Below are positions 1-6,693 of a DNA stretch of 11,412 nucleotides, piece after piece. Source of the stretch: an uncultured Rhodospirillaceae bacterium (GTDB lineage Bacteria > Pseudomonadota > Alphaproteobacteria > Rhodospirillales > UBA2165); contig CAJXJM010000040.1 in NCBI GenBank assembly GCA_913054205.1, forward strand, positions 1 through 11,412, in the 5' to 3' direction. Made by a program: the position numbers and the translations under genes. Below the pieces are notes generated by a model. That model was not told the DNA's origin. It ran no database searches and saw only the letters and a program-made list of their open reading frames with translations. Positions within the stretch are counted from its first letter, which is position 1. Every line of letters begins with the position of its first letter.

Positions 1-12
1 CTATTGAAATCA

Positions 13-42
13 TTGAAATTTTAGTTTCAAGCACGATATTAA
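13..42 (+). promoter_or_regulatory. candidate sigma70 promoter of galE
   Basis: A -35-like TTGAAA (13-18, 5/6 to consensus) is followed after 18 bp by TATTAA (37-42, 4/6). It lies about 50 bp before the galE GTG start. The -35 box sits in a short inverted repeat, TTGAAA-ttttag-TTTCAA (13-30), and a 9-bp near-tandem repeat (attgaaatc/attgaaatt, 3-20) precedes it, so an operator could overlap. Found by eye only; AT-rich sequence gives such matches easily. Confidence 0.3.
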
Positions 43-92
43 TCAGTATCCTTCATATTAGGTTTACGCAGATTTAGACGATCGGAATAAAA

Positions 93-1088
93 GTGTCTTC
101 AAACGGAAATACAGTTTTGGTCACGGGGGGCGCGGGCTACATCGGAAGCCATGCCTGCAAGATGTTGGCGGATACCGGATATACGCCGGTTGTCGTCGAC
201 AATCTATCAACTGGATCCCCCTGGTCTGTGCAATGGGGCGAGTTGGAAGAATGCGATATTCGAGACGGCGAAAAACTTAACCAGATATTTGAGCGTTATC
301 GTCCGGTCGCCGTGATGCATTTTGCTGCCAAAGCCTATGTCGGTGAATCTGTTGAAAAGCCAGATATCTATTACAATAACAATGTCATTGGAACTATGAG
401 TTTGCTGGATTGCATGCACCAGAACAGCGTCCAACAATTGGTCTTTTCCAGCACTTGTGCGACTTATGGAACGCCGGACCAAGTCCCAATTGACGAGACA
501 TGTTTACAAGCGCCCATCAATCCCTATGGCATGAGTAAGTTTATTGCAGAGCGCATGATGGCGGATTATGGGCTGGCCTATGGTTTGCGATTTGTCGCAC
601 TAAGGTATTTTAATGCGGCGGGGGGTGACCCTGACGCAGAAATCGGCGAGGCGCATGATCCCGAAACCCACCTTATTCCGCTTATACTGGATGCAGCGGC
701 AGGAACGCGCGATCAAATTCAAGTTTATGGCACGGATTACGATACGCCCGATGGAACCTGTATCCGAGACTACATTCATGTCACAGATATCGCCGACGCA
801 CATGTTCTCGCGCTGAAACATCTCCTTGAGGACGGTGACTCGCAATTTCTCAATCTTGGTAATAATCAAGGTTTCTCAGTGCATGAAGTTATTGCTGCTG
901 CGAAGAGAGTTACCGGCCGTGATTTCGACGTGAAAGAAGTTGCCCGGCGGCCGGGTGATCCAGCTCAATTGGTAAGCAACTCAACGCTGGCGGAAAAGAC
1001 GCTTGGCTGGATTCCGAAACGATCTGATATCGACATTCAAATCGAAGATGCCTGGCGCTGGCATATGAAATACTATCAGCACAATTGA
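93..1088 (+). CDS. galE: UDP-glucose 4-epimerase (GalE)
   Basis: Extended SDR enzyme that interconverts UDP-glucose and UDP-galactose in the cytoplasm, supplying galactose residues for surface polysaccharide or LPS. The 331-aa length is normal for GalE. Visible motifs are the NAD-binding TGGAGYIG (residues 11-18), VVVDNLSTG at the end of beta-2 (33-41), FAAKAYVGESV (77-87), SSTCATYG (119-126) with T121 at the position of the catalytic Ser/Thr, the YGMSK catalytic pair (Y145, K149), YFNAAGGD (172-179) and the C-terminal RRPGDPAQLV. The start is GTG at 93 with a weak GGA-type ribosome site at 84-86; it gives the expected short N-terminus before the Rossmann motif. A glycosyltransferase remnant follows 3 bp after the stop, so galE was probably part of a sugar operon. 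Family assignment is secure; the in vivo product sugar is inferred. Confidence 0.95.
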   Translation: MSSNGNTVLVTGGAGYIGSHACKMLADTGYTPVVVDNLSTGSPWSVQWGELEECDIRDGEKLNQIFERYRPVAVMHFAAKAYVGESVEKPDIYYNNNVIGTMSLLDCMHQNSVQQLVFSSTCATYGTPDQVPIDETCLQAPINPYGMSKFIAERMMADYGLAYGLRFVALRYFNAAGGDPDAEIGEAHDPETHLIPLILDAAAGTRDQIQVYGTDYDTPDGTCIRDYIHVTDIADAHVLALKHLLEDGDSQFLNLGNNQGFSVHEVIAAAKRVTGRDFDVKEVARRPGDPAQLVSNSTLAEKTLGWIPKRSDIDIQIEDAWRWHMKYYQHN

Positions 1089-1091
1089 TGG

Positions 1092-1947
1092 GTGGCTTGT
1101 GTGATTATTGTATCAAACGGATTTAGCCATTTTCATTTAAAAGCCGCGGCGGCAGAAGTCCAACGCAATGGAAATTTAGCGACCCTATTGGCGGGTGCTT
1201 ATCCGACCGAGGGTCTTAAATCTTTCCTGCAGAAAATAGGTCTTGCGAGCCACCCTAAAATTCTTCGACTGTTGTCACGTGAAGAGCCCGATTTAGTCGG
1301 GAAAGTAAATCCTGCTTTTTTACCCGAAGCATTGGCGCAGCTTGGGATATTCTTGCGGCGCTTTGAAAATCTTCCGATCAAAAGTTTTAATGATTGGATT
1401 ATTCGTCTGTCGTTTAAATGGTATGGCAACTGGGCGGCACGCCAAATCGCGCGCAAATATTCATCGGCAACAGTCTATCACTACCGCGCAGGTTATGGCG
1501 GTCGGTCGGTACAGGTTGCCAAGGAACTTGGCATGGTCGCCTTGTGTGACCATTCGATCATTCATCCCGATCTTCTCGACTATTTTGTCGAACATCAGGG
1601 GCAATGGCCTGAGCCCGGCCACAGCGGATCGATCGATTTATTATGGCGCTATATCAAAAGCGATATCGAGCAAGCTGATCATGTTGTCGTCAACTCAGAC
1701 TTTGTTAAAGAAAGTTTTCTTCACATGGGCTGGGACAAAAATATTGTGCACGCCCTTTACTGGGGCATCGATGACAGCTTTATCCAAAGCCTGCCGGAGA
1801 TTGGGTTCGGCCAGGAAAATGACATCAATGAAGTTTCAACATTTGTTTTTGCAGGATATTTCGGTGCTTCGAAATTGTGTTCAGGCTTTTATTGTTTGCG
1901 TTGATAAGGTACACCCATCGTCAGATCAACTATTGGCAAATGCGTAG
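1092..1947 (+). pseudogene. broken GT-B (GT4-like) glycosyltransferase
   Basis: The intact reading frame runs from GTG 1092 to a stop at 1904 (270 aa). It resembles the N-terminal half of family-4-type GT-B glycosyltransferases: a beta-strand start (VIIVSNGFSHFH, residues 4-15), LCDHSIIHPDLLD (151-163), the domain linker ADHVVVNSDFVKESF (195-209), and the strand opening the nucleotide-sugar domain, FVFAGYFGASK (251-261). There the frame breaks. The +1 frame from about 1876 continues with VQAF and VDKVHPSSDQLL, which fits the family after GASK, so a 1-base insertion (or equivalent) near 1875 is likely. Even with that repaired, a stop at 1945-1947 ends the product at about 285 aa, against about 380-420 for intact enzymes, so the donor-sugar domain is essentially missing. 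It starts 3 bp after galE, so the pair was probably one operon. Activity is unlikely. A sequencing error could explain the frameshift but not the missing domain. Confidence 0.75.
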
Positions 1948-1984
1948 AAATGCAGCCTAAAAATCAATTTGGAGTAGGACAACA

Positions 1985-2746
1985 ATGGACGTTAATGGGA
2001 AGGCCGCAGTTATCACAGGCGGTGCATCGGGATTGGGTGAAGCAACAGCGCGGATGTTGGCTGAGAAGGGCGCAAAAGTTGCCATTCTTGATCTCAATGA
2101 AGAGCGTGGCACGAAAGTTGCCAAAGAGCTTGGCGGCGTATTTTCGAAATGCGATGTGACTGATGAGGTGAGTTTGCAAGCAGCTTTGGATGCGGCGAAA
2201 GATGCCCATGGCGCCGGCCGAATTTTGGTGAACTGCGCTGGTATTGGCAACGCTTCTCGTGTTGTCGGTCGGAACGGTCCGCATGACCTCGGCATGTTTA
2301 CCAAAATTATAACGATCAATTTGATCGGCACATTCAACGCTACGCGTTTGTTTGCAGTCGATGCAACGCAGCTCGATCCGCTTGAAGATGATGAACGGGG
2401 CGTGGTGATTATGACAGCCTCTGTTGCCGCTTTTGACGGTCAAATTGGCCAGGCTGCATACAGTGCCTCGAAAGGCGGCATCCATAGCATGACCTTACCG
2501 ATTGCGCGTGAATTTGCCAGTCGTGGCGTGCGGGTCTGCACCATTGCGCCGGGTGTTTTAAAAACGCCGCTCATGGATATTTTGCCGGAAGAAGCTCAGA
2601 AATCGCTTGGTGAAAGCATTCCGTTCCCACAGCGTCTTGGACATGCGGATGAATATGCCTCTCTCGCCATGCACATATTTGAAAATCGCTATTTGAACGG
2701 CGAAACAATCCGGCTCGATGGTGCGCTTCGCATGGCAGCACGGTAG
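1985..2746 (+). CDS. SDR dehydrogenase, HSD10 / 3-hydroxyacyl-CoA type
   Basis: Classical short-chain dehydrogenase/reductase of 253 aa, the usual length. Motifs: cofactor loop TGGASGLG (11-18), D36 at the end of beta-2 (AILDLN), which favours NAD(H) over NADP(H), D57 of CDVTD, NCAG (83-86), N112, catalytic S146, and Y159/K163 in YSASK. The long insert near 94-105 and 125-138, the IAPGVLKTPL segment (187-196) and the GALRMAAR C-terminus are typical of the 3-hydroxyacyl-CoA / 17-beta-hydroxysteroid dehydrogenase type 10 group, which acts on 3-hydroxyacyl-CoAs or hydroxysteroids. The start is ATG 1985 with GGAG at 1971-1974 and AGGA at 1976-1979. It is the first gene of a four-gene cassette, followed 13 bp later by an alpha/beta hydrolase. 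Fold and cofactor preference are firm; the substrate is inferred by resemblance only. Confidence 0.88.
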   Translation: MDVNGKAAVITGGASGLGEATARMLAEKGAKVAILDLNEERGTKVAKELGGVFSKCDVTDEVSLQAALDAAKDAHGAGRILVNCAGIGNASRVVGRNGPHDLGMFTKIITINLIGTFNATRLFAVDATQLDPLEDDERGVVIMTASVAAFDGQIGQAAYSASKGGIHSMTLPIAREFASRGVRVCTIAPGVLKTPLMDILPEEAQKSLGESIPFPQRLGHADEYASLAMHIFENRYLNGETIRLDGALRMAAR

Positions 2747-2759
2747 CCGTTGATTGGTC

Positions 2760-4052
2760 ATGGCTTCAGGTAAATGGTACCCTGAGGTCATGCCAAAGGA
2801 TACATCGTCTCAAAAAACCACCGCCGGATTTCGCAACGCAGAATGGACCATGACCGGTCTGCCGGAAGGCACATCTGTCGGTGTATATCCGCTCCGAACC
2901 TTAGACGGTGCAGCGTGTAATGGTTTTCTCTATTGGCGGGGAAAGCCCAAAACTGTCATTTGCATCATGCATCCGCGCGAGTTTTTGGCGACCCATTATT
3001 TGATCCCAGACATTGTTGATGCAGGCTTTGCTGCTTTTACACAGACATCGCGTTCAGTCGGCAATGATCTTAGGCTTGAACATGAAGTCGCGCTTTTGGA
3101 TGTTGCTGCGGGACTGGGTCAACTGCGTGACCTCGGATTTGAAAATATAATTTTGCTCGGCAATTCCGGTGGGGCCAGCCTCTACACGTTTTACAATCAG
3201 CAAGCCGTGCTTGAGCCCGAGGCGCGGCTTGAGCGCACGCCCGGCGGTAGACCGGTTAAACTCAAAGCGACGTCAATGCCCGTACCGGATGGCATGGCCT
3301 ATGTTTCGCCGCATCCGGGGCAGGGGATAATCTTGCTCAATTGCATTGACCCCTCGGTGACCGATGAAGCTGATCCTTTTTCTATAGATTCTGGTTTGGA
3401 CTCGCTTAATTTTGATAATGGTTTTAATGAGCCTCTTGAAAGTGCCAATTATGATGGCGGGTTCGTCACGAAATATCGTGCAGCTCAAAGGGCGCGCGTT
3501 GAACGACTGGATGCGACCGCCCGAGACTTGATCGAAACCCGCATGGCGGCACGCAAAAGATTCAAAAAGCAGGCTGATCCGAAAGACCGCGTGCTTGGCG
3601 CGCATACCTCTGCAATGACAATTTGGCGGACAGCAGCTGACCTCAGGTATTTTGATCTCAGCCTTGATCCATCAGACCGCAAATACGGCTCGGTCTGGGG
3701 CCAGGATCCCTTTCAAGCCAATTACGGCACTGTTGGGTTTGCAAGGTTTTGCTCTCCCGAGGCCTGGCTGTCTACCTGGTCTGGATTAAGCTCGAATGCC
3801 GAAATGGCAAAAACAGCGCCATCTGTTGAACAGCCATCGATCCTGATTTCTCATACCGGCGACAACACGGTGTACCCATCGGATAGCGCAATGATTTTTG
3901 AAGCGCTTGGAACCTCTGATAAAGTAAAACATAGTGTACGCGGTGATCATCACGGCCATGCTCTTCTAGAAGGAGAGGAGCCTGGGCGTATTGAAACCGG
4001 TAGGTTATTGACCACGTGGCTGGCCGAACATTTTCCGGCTGTGAAGGAGTAG
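2760..4052 (+). CDS. alpha/beta hydrolase with long cap insertion
   Basis: Probable serine hydrolase of the alpha/beta fold, 430 aa from ATG 2760. An in-frame TTG at 2754 and ATG at 2790 are alternative starts, and no clear ribosome site decides between them. Numbering from 2760: N-terminal strand TVICIMHPREFL (65-76), nucleophile elbow GNSGG with S136 (134-138), likely acid D368 or D375 in SHTGDNTVYPSD, and base among H397/H398/H400 in GDHHGHAL. About 210 residues separate the nucleophile region from the acid loop, far more than in a minimal hydrolase. They include an Asp/Asn/Gly-rich stretch (about 202-236) and an Arg/Lys-rich helix (about 238-275), probably a cap or lid over the active site. 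It sits 13 bp after the SDR and 4 bp before the VOC gene, so an operon is likely. The reaction (ester, thioester or C-C hydrolysis) cannot be read from sequence. No signal peptide is seen, so it should be cytoplasmic. Confidence 0.8.
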   Translation: MASGKWYPEVMPKDTSSQKTTAGFRNAEWTMTGLPEGTSVGVYPLRTLDGAACNGFLYWRGKPKTVICIMHPREFLATHYLIPDIVDAGFAAFTQTSRSVGNDLRLEHEVALLDVAAGLGQLRDLGFENIILLGNSGGASLYTFYNQQAVLEPEARLERTPGGRPVKLKATSMPVPDGMAYVSPHPGQGIILLNCIDPSVTDEADPFSIDSGLDSLNFDNGFNEPLESANYDGGFVTKYRAAQRARVERLDATARDLIETRMAARKRFKKQADPKDRVLGAHTSAMTIWRTAADLRYFDLSLDPSDRKYGSVWGQDPFQANYGTVGFARFCSPEAWLSTWSGLSSNAEMAKTAPSVEQPSILISHTGDNTVYPSDSAMIFEALGTSDKVKHSVRGDHHGHALLEGEEPGRIETGRLLTTWLAEHFPAVKE

Positions 4053-4056
4053 AGAC

Positions 4057-4638
4057 ATGAGCGACCATCAACCTGTTTTGCACGGTGTTCATCATACCGC
4101 CTTTCCGACGTGGAAGCCGAAAGAAACAGTCGAGTTTTATCGCGACACATTAGGTTTGCCGGTACTGCATGCCATTACCGCCAAAGGCTGGGGCCGCGAC
4201 GAGCATCCAGATTTTCTGCATTTCTTTTTTGATGCGGGTAATGGAGCGGCAATCGCATTTTTTTATTATATCGGCACGGAACCCTTAGAAGAGCCCGCGG
4301 GACCAAGGGGGTATCTCGGCATGGCGCGCCATACGTCGTGGCGGGTTGAAACAGAGGCTGAGTTAAAAGAGTGGCGAGAACGCCTCGTTGCCAAAGGCGT
4401 GACGATCAGTGAGGAAATTCAGCACGAAGTGATTAAGTCGCTTTATTTCCGTGATCCCAATGGCTATCCGTTGGAAATCTCTCTAACCACGCGGGAGCTT
4501 GGTGAGGCTGATGCAATGGATGCCTCTCTGACCCTCGATGCGATGATCGAAACTTTTGTTGATGGTGATGCGCCCGAAACCAAAACGATTGAGGACATGT
4601 GGCGACTTAAAGGCGAGAAGGTGAGGGAACTCATTTAA
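4057..4638 (+). CDS. VOC-superfamily protein (glyoxalase / extradiol dioxygenase fold)
   Basis: A 193-aa protein with the paired beta-alpha-beta-beta-beta modules of the vicinal oxygen chelate fold. Module 1 starts at VHHTAF (11-16) and continues with VEFYRDTLGLPVL (25-37) and HFFFDAGNGAAIAFF (55-69). Module 2 starts at ARHTSWRVE (90-98) and ends in FRDPNGYPLEIS (131-142), the signature closing segment. Likely metal ligands are H13 (or H12), H92 and E140, giving the His-His-Glu set expected for Fe(II)/Mn(II) ring-cleavage enzymes or other metal-dependent VOC members. An extra helical tail (about 150-193) follows the fold. A good ribosome site (AAGGAG, 4044-4049) lies inside the end of the hydrolase gene, and the next gene's ATG overlaps this stop. 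The substrate is not identifiable: dioxygenase, isomerase or lyase remain possible. Confidence 0.82.
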   Translation: MSDHQPVLHGVHHTAFPTWKPKETVEFYRDTLGLPVLHAITAKGWGRDEHPDFLHFFFDAGNGAAIAFFYYIGTEPLEEPAGPRGYLGMARHTSWRVETEAELKEWRERLVAKGVTISEEIQHEVIKSLYFRDPNGYPLEISLTTRELGEADAMDASLTLDAMIETFVDGDAPETKTIEDMWRLKGEKVRELI

Positions 4639-4877
4639 TGGCGGTTCTTTATGTTCTCAAGGTCGATGAGTTTAAACCTTTGCTCGACTATGCCGAGGCG
4701 GCCGAAGATTTAAGCATTTCCAACCATGGTGCCTATCAGAAAATTAAAACAGATGGGGTTTTGATAATTCCGCGCGTCGCCACGGGCCTGGACCCGGCGA
4801 TCTGGTTTGGTGCCTTGGTGGGTGGCTTTGAAGGTGCAATCGAGGAATTCAGCGAAGACACGCTTAGAATTGTTTGA
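4638..4877 (+). CDS. 79-aa conserved-looking hypothetical protein, translationally coupled
   Basis: I do not recognise a family. The ATG overlaps the VOC stop by one base (TAATG, 4636-4640), an arrangement that normally means translational coupling, and it is the main reason to believe this is a real gene. The protein is compact and soluble-looking. It has a leading beta strand (VLYVLKV, 3-9), an acidic helix (about 11-26), a second strand (GVLIIPRV, 40-47), then a segment rich in small and hydrophobic residues (LDPAIWFGALVGGFEGAIEE, 51-70) that is too polar at its ends to be a clear membrane span. No Cys or metal motif is visible. It ends at the base directly before the stop of the convergent methyltransferase gene. 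Its position suggests an accessory subunit or small partner of the VOC or hydrolase enzyme; that is inference. Confidence 0.68.
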   Translation: MAVLYVLKVDEFKPLLDYAEAAEDLSISNHGAYQKIKTDGVLIIPRVATGLDPAIWFGALVGGFEGAIEEFSEDTLRIV

Positions 4878-5972
4878 TTAGAGAAATTCACCAAGTTCAT
4901 TTGAAGTTTTAAAATAGTTTGATATGTGATCGTGAAAATCTGGCGGCCAGTGATTGGCGAGAAAACCTGTTGCATCTGAGAACGATACTTTTTTAAATCC
5001 TTTGGAATCTTGTTGCATCGCCCAGAAGCCTTTGAAACAGGATACTTTTCCGAAAAACTCTGCGACTGCTAACGTTACGCCGGGGTGAAATTGAGTTCCA
5101 GTCATTGGGTCTTTGACGAAATCGACAGATTTGTTGTTTTTAACAAACGCTCTGTCACATTCAGATAATTGTAGCTCCAAATCATCACCGCAGATAATCC
5201 CACCAGGTTTTAATAATTTGCTACATTGGGCAAGGTCGTGCAAAACATCGGCGTAATAATGACTGCCATCAATGTAGATTAGGTCGAACGCATCTTTATC
5301 GAGAGTAGGCAGAACGTCTTTACTCGTGCCTCTGATCGGTGAGACCTCAACATTCTCACTGCAGAATGTGGCATTGTGACAAAAGACATCATAGGCCCGT
5401 TTGGATTTTAAATTTTGGTTCATGATCGGATTGTGAAGGGTTGCACCGGATTCCCCCCAGGGATCAATACAAACAATTTGACATTCCCCACCCAAGAATT
5501 TTTCAGCGGCGTCCGACCAGGTAAGCATCGAAGACCCACCATAGGAGCCAATCTCCAGAATATTAAAAGTTGCGCTTTGGGTATTCAGTAAATCGATCGC
5601 CGTTGTCATGAAAACGTGCCGTTCCGGTGCGTGAGCGCCTTGGAGGAATCCAGGAAGGTTGAGGTGGATCTCGGAAAATATTTGTTGCTTTAAATCGATA
5701 ATACTCTGAGGTTTCTCTTCAAGAGAAATGGATATATCAAAATGGTCGGCTGATTTGCGGAGTTCGCCAACTCTGAACAATGAAAAAGCCAAGTATAAAT
5801 GTACGCTGGAATCGTCGGGTGATAGTTCGGCTACCCGCCAGAGATGCGTTATAGAATCTTCCCATTTGCTGTTGTTGAAACATTTAAGACCAAGGGCGAA
5901 CTTTAACTCGCGCTGAATTTCATCCTGCTTATCAGACCCATCGTGGCCTAGCTCTGGAATTTGATCTAACAA
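4878..5972 (-). CDS. TPR-repeat class I SAM-dependent methyltransferase
   Basis: 364 aa in two parts. Residues about 20-90 contain two TPR-like helical hairpins (for example FNNSKWEDSITHLWRVAELS, then YLAFSLFRVGELRKSADHFD). Residues about 117-310 form a class I methyltransferase domain resembling the Methyltransf_24 group: SAM motif ILEIGSYGGSS (138-148), acidic residue D170 in VCIDPWG, FDLIYIDGSHYYADV (229-243) and LLKPGGIICGDD (253-264). Such proteins often methylate sugars or small molecules in polysaccharide clusters. The start is TTG at 5972: an in-frame stop lies two codons upstream, there is no in-frame ATG until residue 122, and GGTGAG sits 6 bases before the TTG. The gene looks lower in GC (about 40 % over the parts counted by eye) than its flanks, and it is the only methyltransferase here, so transfer is possible. 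It ends with no gap against the 79-aa gene. The substrate is unknown. Confidence 0.82.
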   Translation of the reverse strand: MLDQIPELGHDGSDKQDEIQRELKFALGLKCFNNSKWEDSITHLWRVAELSPDDSSVHLYLAFSLFRVGELRKSADHFDISISLEEKPQSIIDLKQQIFSEIHLNLPGFLQGAHAPERHVFMTTAIDLLNTQSATFNILEIGSYGGSSMLTWSDAAEKFLGGECQIVCIDPWGESGATLHNPIMNQNLKSKRAYDVFCHNATFCSENVEVSPIRGTSKDVLPTLDKDAFDLIYIDGSHYYADVLHDLAQCSKLLKPGGIICGDDLELQLSECDRAFVKNNKSVDFVKDPMTGTQFHPGVTLAVAEFFGKVSCFKGFWAMQQDSKGFKKVSFSDATGFLANHWPPDFHDHISNYFKTSNELGEFL

Positions 5973-6007
5973 ATCTTACTCACCAATCGCCTACTTTAAT
6001 TGCAGTT

Positions 6008-6013
6008 AGTATA
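6008..6013 (-). promoter_or_regulatory. candidate -10 box for the methyltransferase gene
   Basis: Read on the minus strand this is TATACT, 5/6 to the sigma70 -10 consensus, about 36 bases before the TTG start. The -35 position falls in a run of T (minus strand, complement of the A run at 6027-6035) and matches poorly. The 139-bp divergent gap 5973-6111 must hold promoters for both this gene and the cupin gene; I see no convincing one for the cupin. Confidence 0.3.
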
Positions 6014-6111
6014 GAATTGATTAGTTAAAAAAAAATATTGAAGAGCGCTAGACTAGGCAATTCCATTTCAAGGGTTTACGATACTTTTCATAAACAAATG
6101 GGAGGTCAGTT

Positions 6112-6693
6112 ATGCCAAACGAGATTTACACACCAACAGAAGAAGAATTGGATAAACGGATCAGTCGGTTTTCTGAACTCAAGCCGATGTCAACCGTGGA
6201 TGATTTGGCTTGGGTCGGGCAAGAAGCCATGGATGTGTTTTACGCCCGGAAACTCATGCCGGTTATTCTCGACGATACTGAAAATCCTTTTGGCAATGCT
6301 GCGCCGATTATTGGTGCCGCAGGCTCAACAATGTTTGTCTCCATCATGCCGCCCGGCCAGGGGCCATGTTTGCATTCTCACAACGGCACCTTTGAGACCT
6401 TTATGGTGTTGGAAGGAACGATTGAATATTACATCGGCGAGCCGGTTGAGCATACGAGAGTCCTCAATAAATGGGATGTCTTATCCTGTCCGCCGATGGT
6501 GTATCGGGGATTCAAAAATATCGGCGATACCGATGCGGTACAGCTCACGGTCATCACGGGAACCGGCGATAATCGCGACGACGTATCCATGCCGGATTCC
6601 ATCGCCCAGCAGGTCGAAAAAGATCATGGCAAAGAAATCGTCGAGGCGTTTCGATCCATCTTTAGCTTCGATCCACCCCGGCCAAGCGCTTAA
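6112..6693 (+). CDS. cupin-domain protein with substituted third histidine
   Basis: A 193-aa protein with a single cupin barrel (about residues 62-152) between an acidic N-terminal helical region and a short helical tail. Cupin motif 1 is clear: PGQGPCLHSHNGTFETFMVLEG (81-102), with metal-ligand candidates H88, H90 and E95 and the closing G102. Motif 2 is PPMVYRGFKN (127-136), where the usual fourth ligand, His, falls on R132; N136 is kept. The site may therefore bind metal with three ligands or bind substrate without metal. The start is ATG 6112 with a strong ribosome site GGGAGG (6100-6105). The stop shares bases with the stop of the opposite-strand YCII gene. Cupins of this size include dioxygenases, isomerases and non-enzymatic binders. 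No reaction can be assigned; its neighbours suggest small-molecule metabolism. Confidence 0.82.
   Translation: MPNEIYTPTEEELDKRISRFSELKPMSTVDDLAWVGQEAMDVFYARKLMPVILDDTENPFGNAAPIIGAAGSTMFVSIMPPGQGPCLHSHNGTFETFMVLEGTIEYYIGEPVEHTRVLNKWDVLSCPPMVYRGFKNIGDTDAVQLTVITGTGDNRDDVSMPDSIAQQVEKDHGKEIVEAFRSIFSFDPPRPSA

Noticed and set aside
1..92. End of an upstream gene or a mobile-element terminus
   Set aside because: Short AT-rich sequence with stops and only a 6-bp inverted repeat and a 9-bp near-tandem repeat; this is too little to call an element end.
1342..1947. 201-aa frame overlapping the glycosyltransferase
   Set aside because: Only its last 25 or so codons look like protein of the family; the rest is a shadow frame. 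Those codons are treated as the frameshifted tail of the pseudogene.
1964..2485. 173-aa antisense frame over the SDR gene
   Set aside because: Complement of a clearly coding SDR with intact motifs; the product has no recognisable domain.
6027..6035. Run of nine A as a possible terminator tail (minus strand T run)
   Set aside because: No stable hairpin precedes it on either strand, and it lies in a divergent promoter gap where a terminator is not expected.
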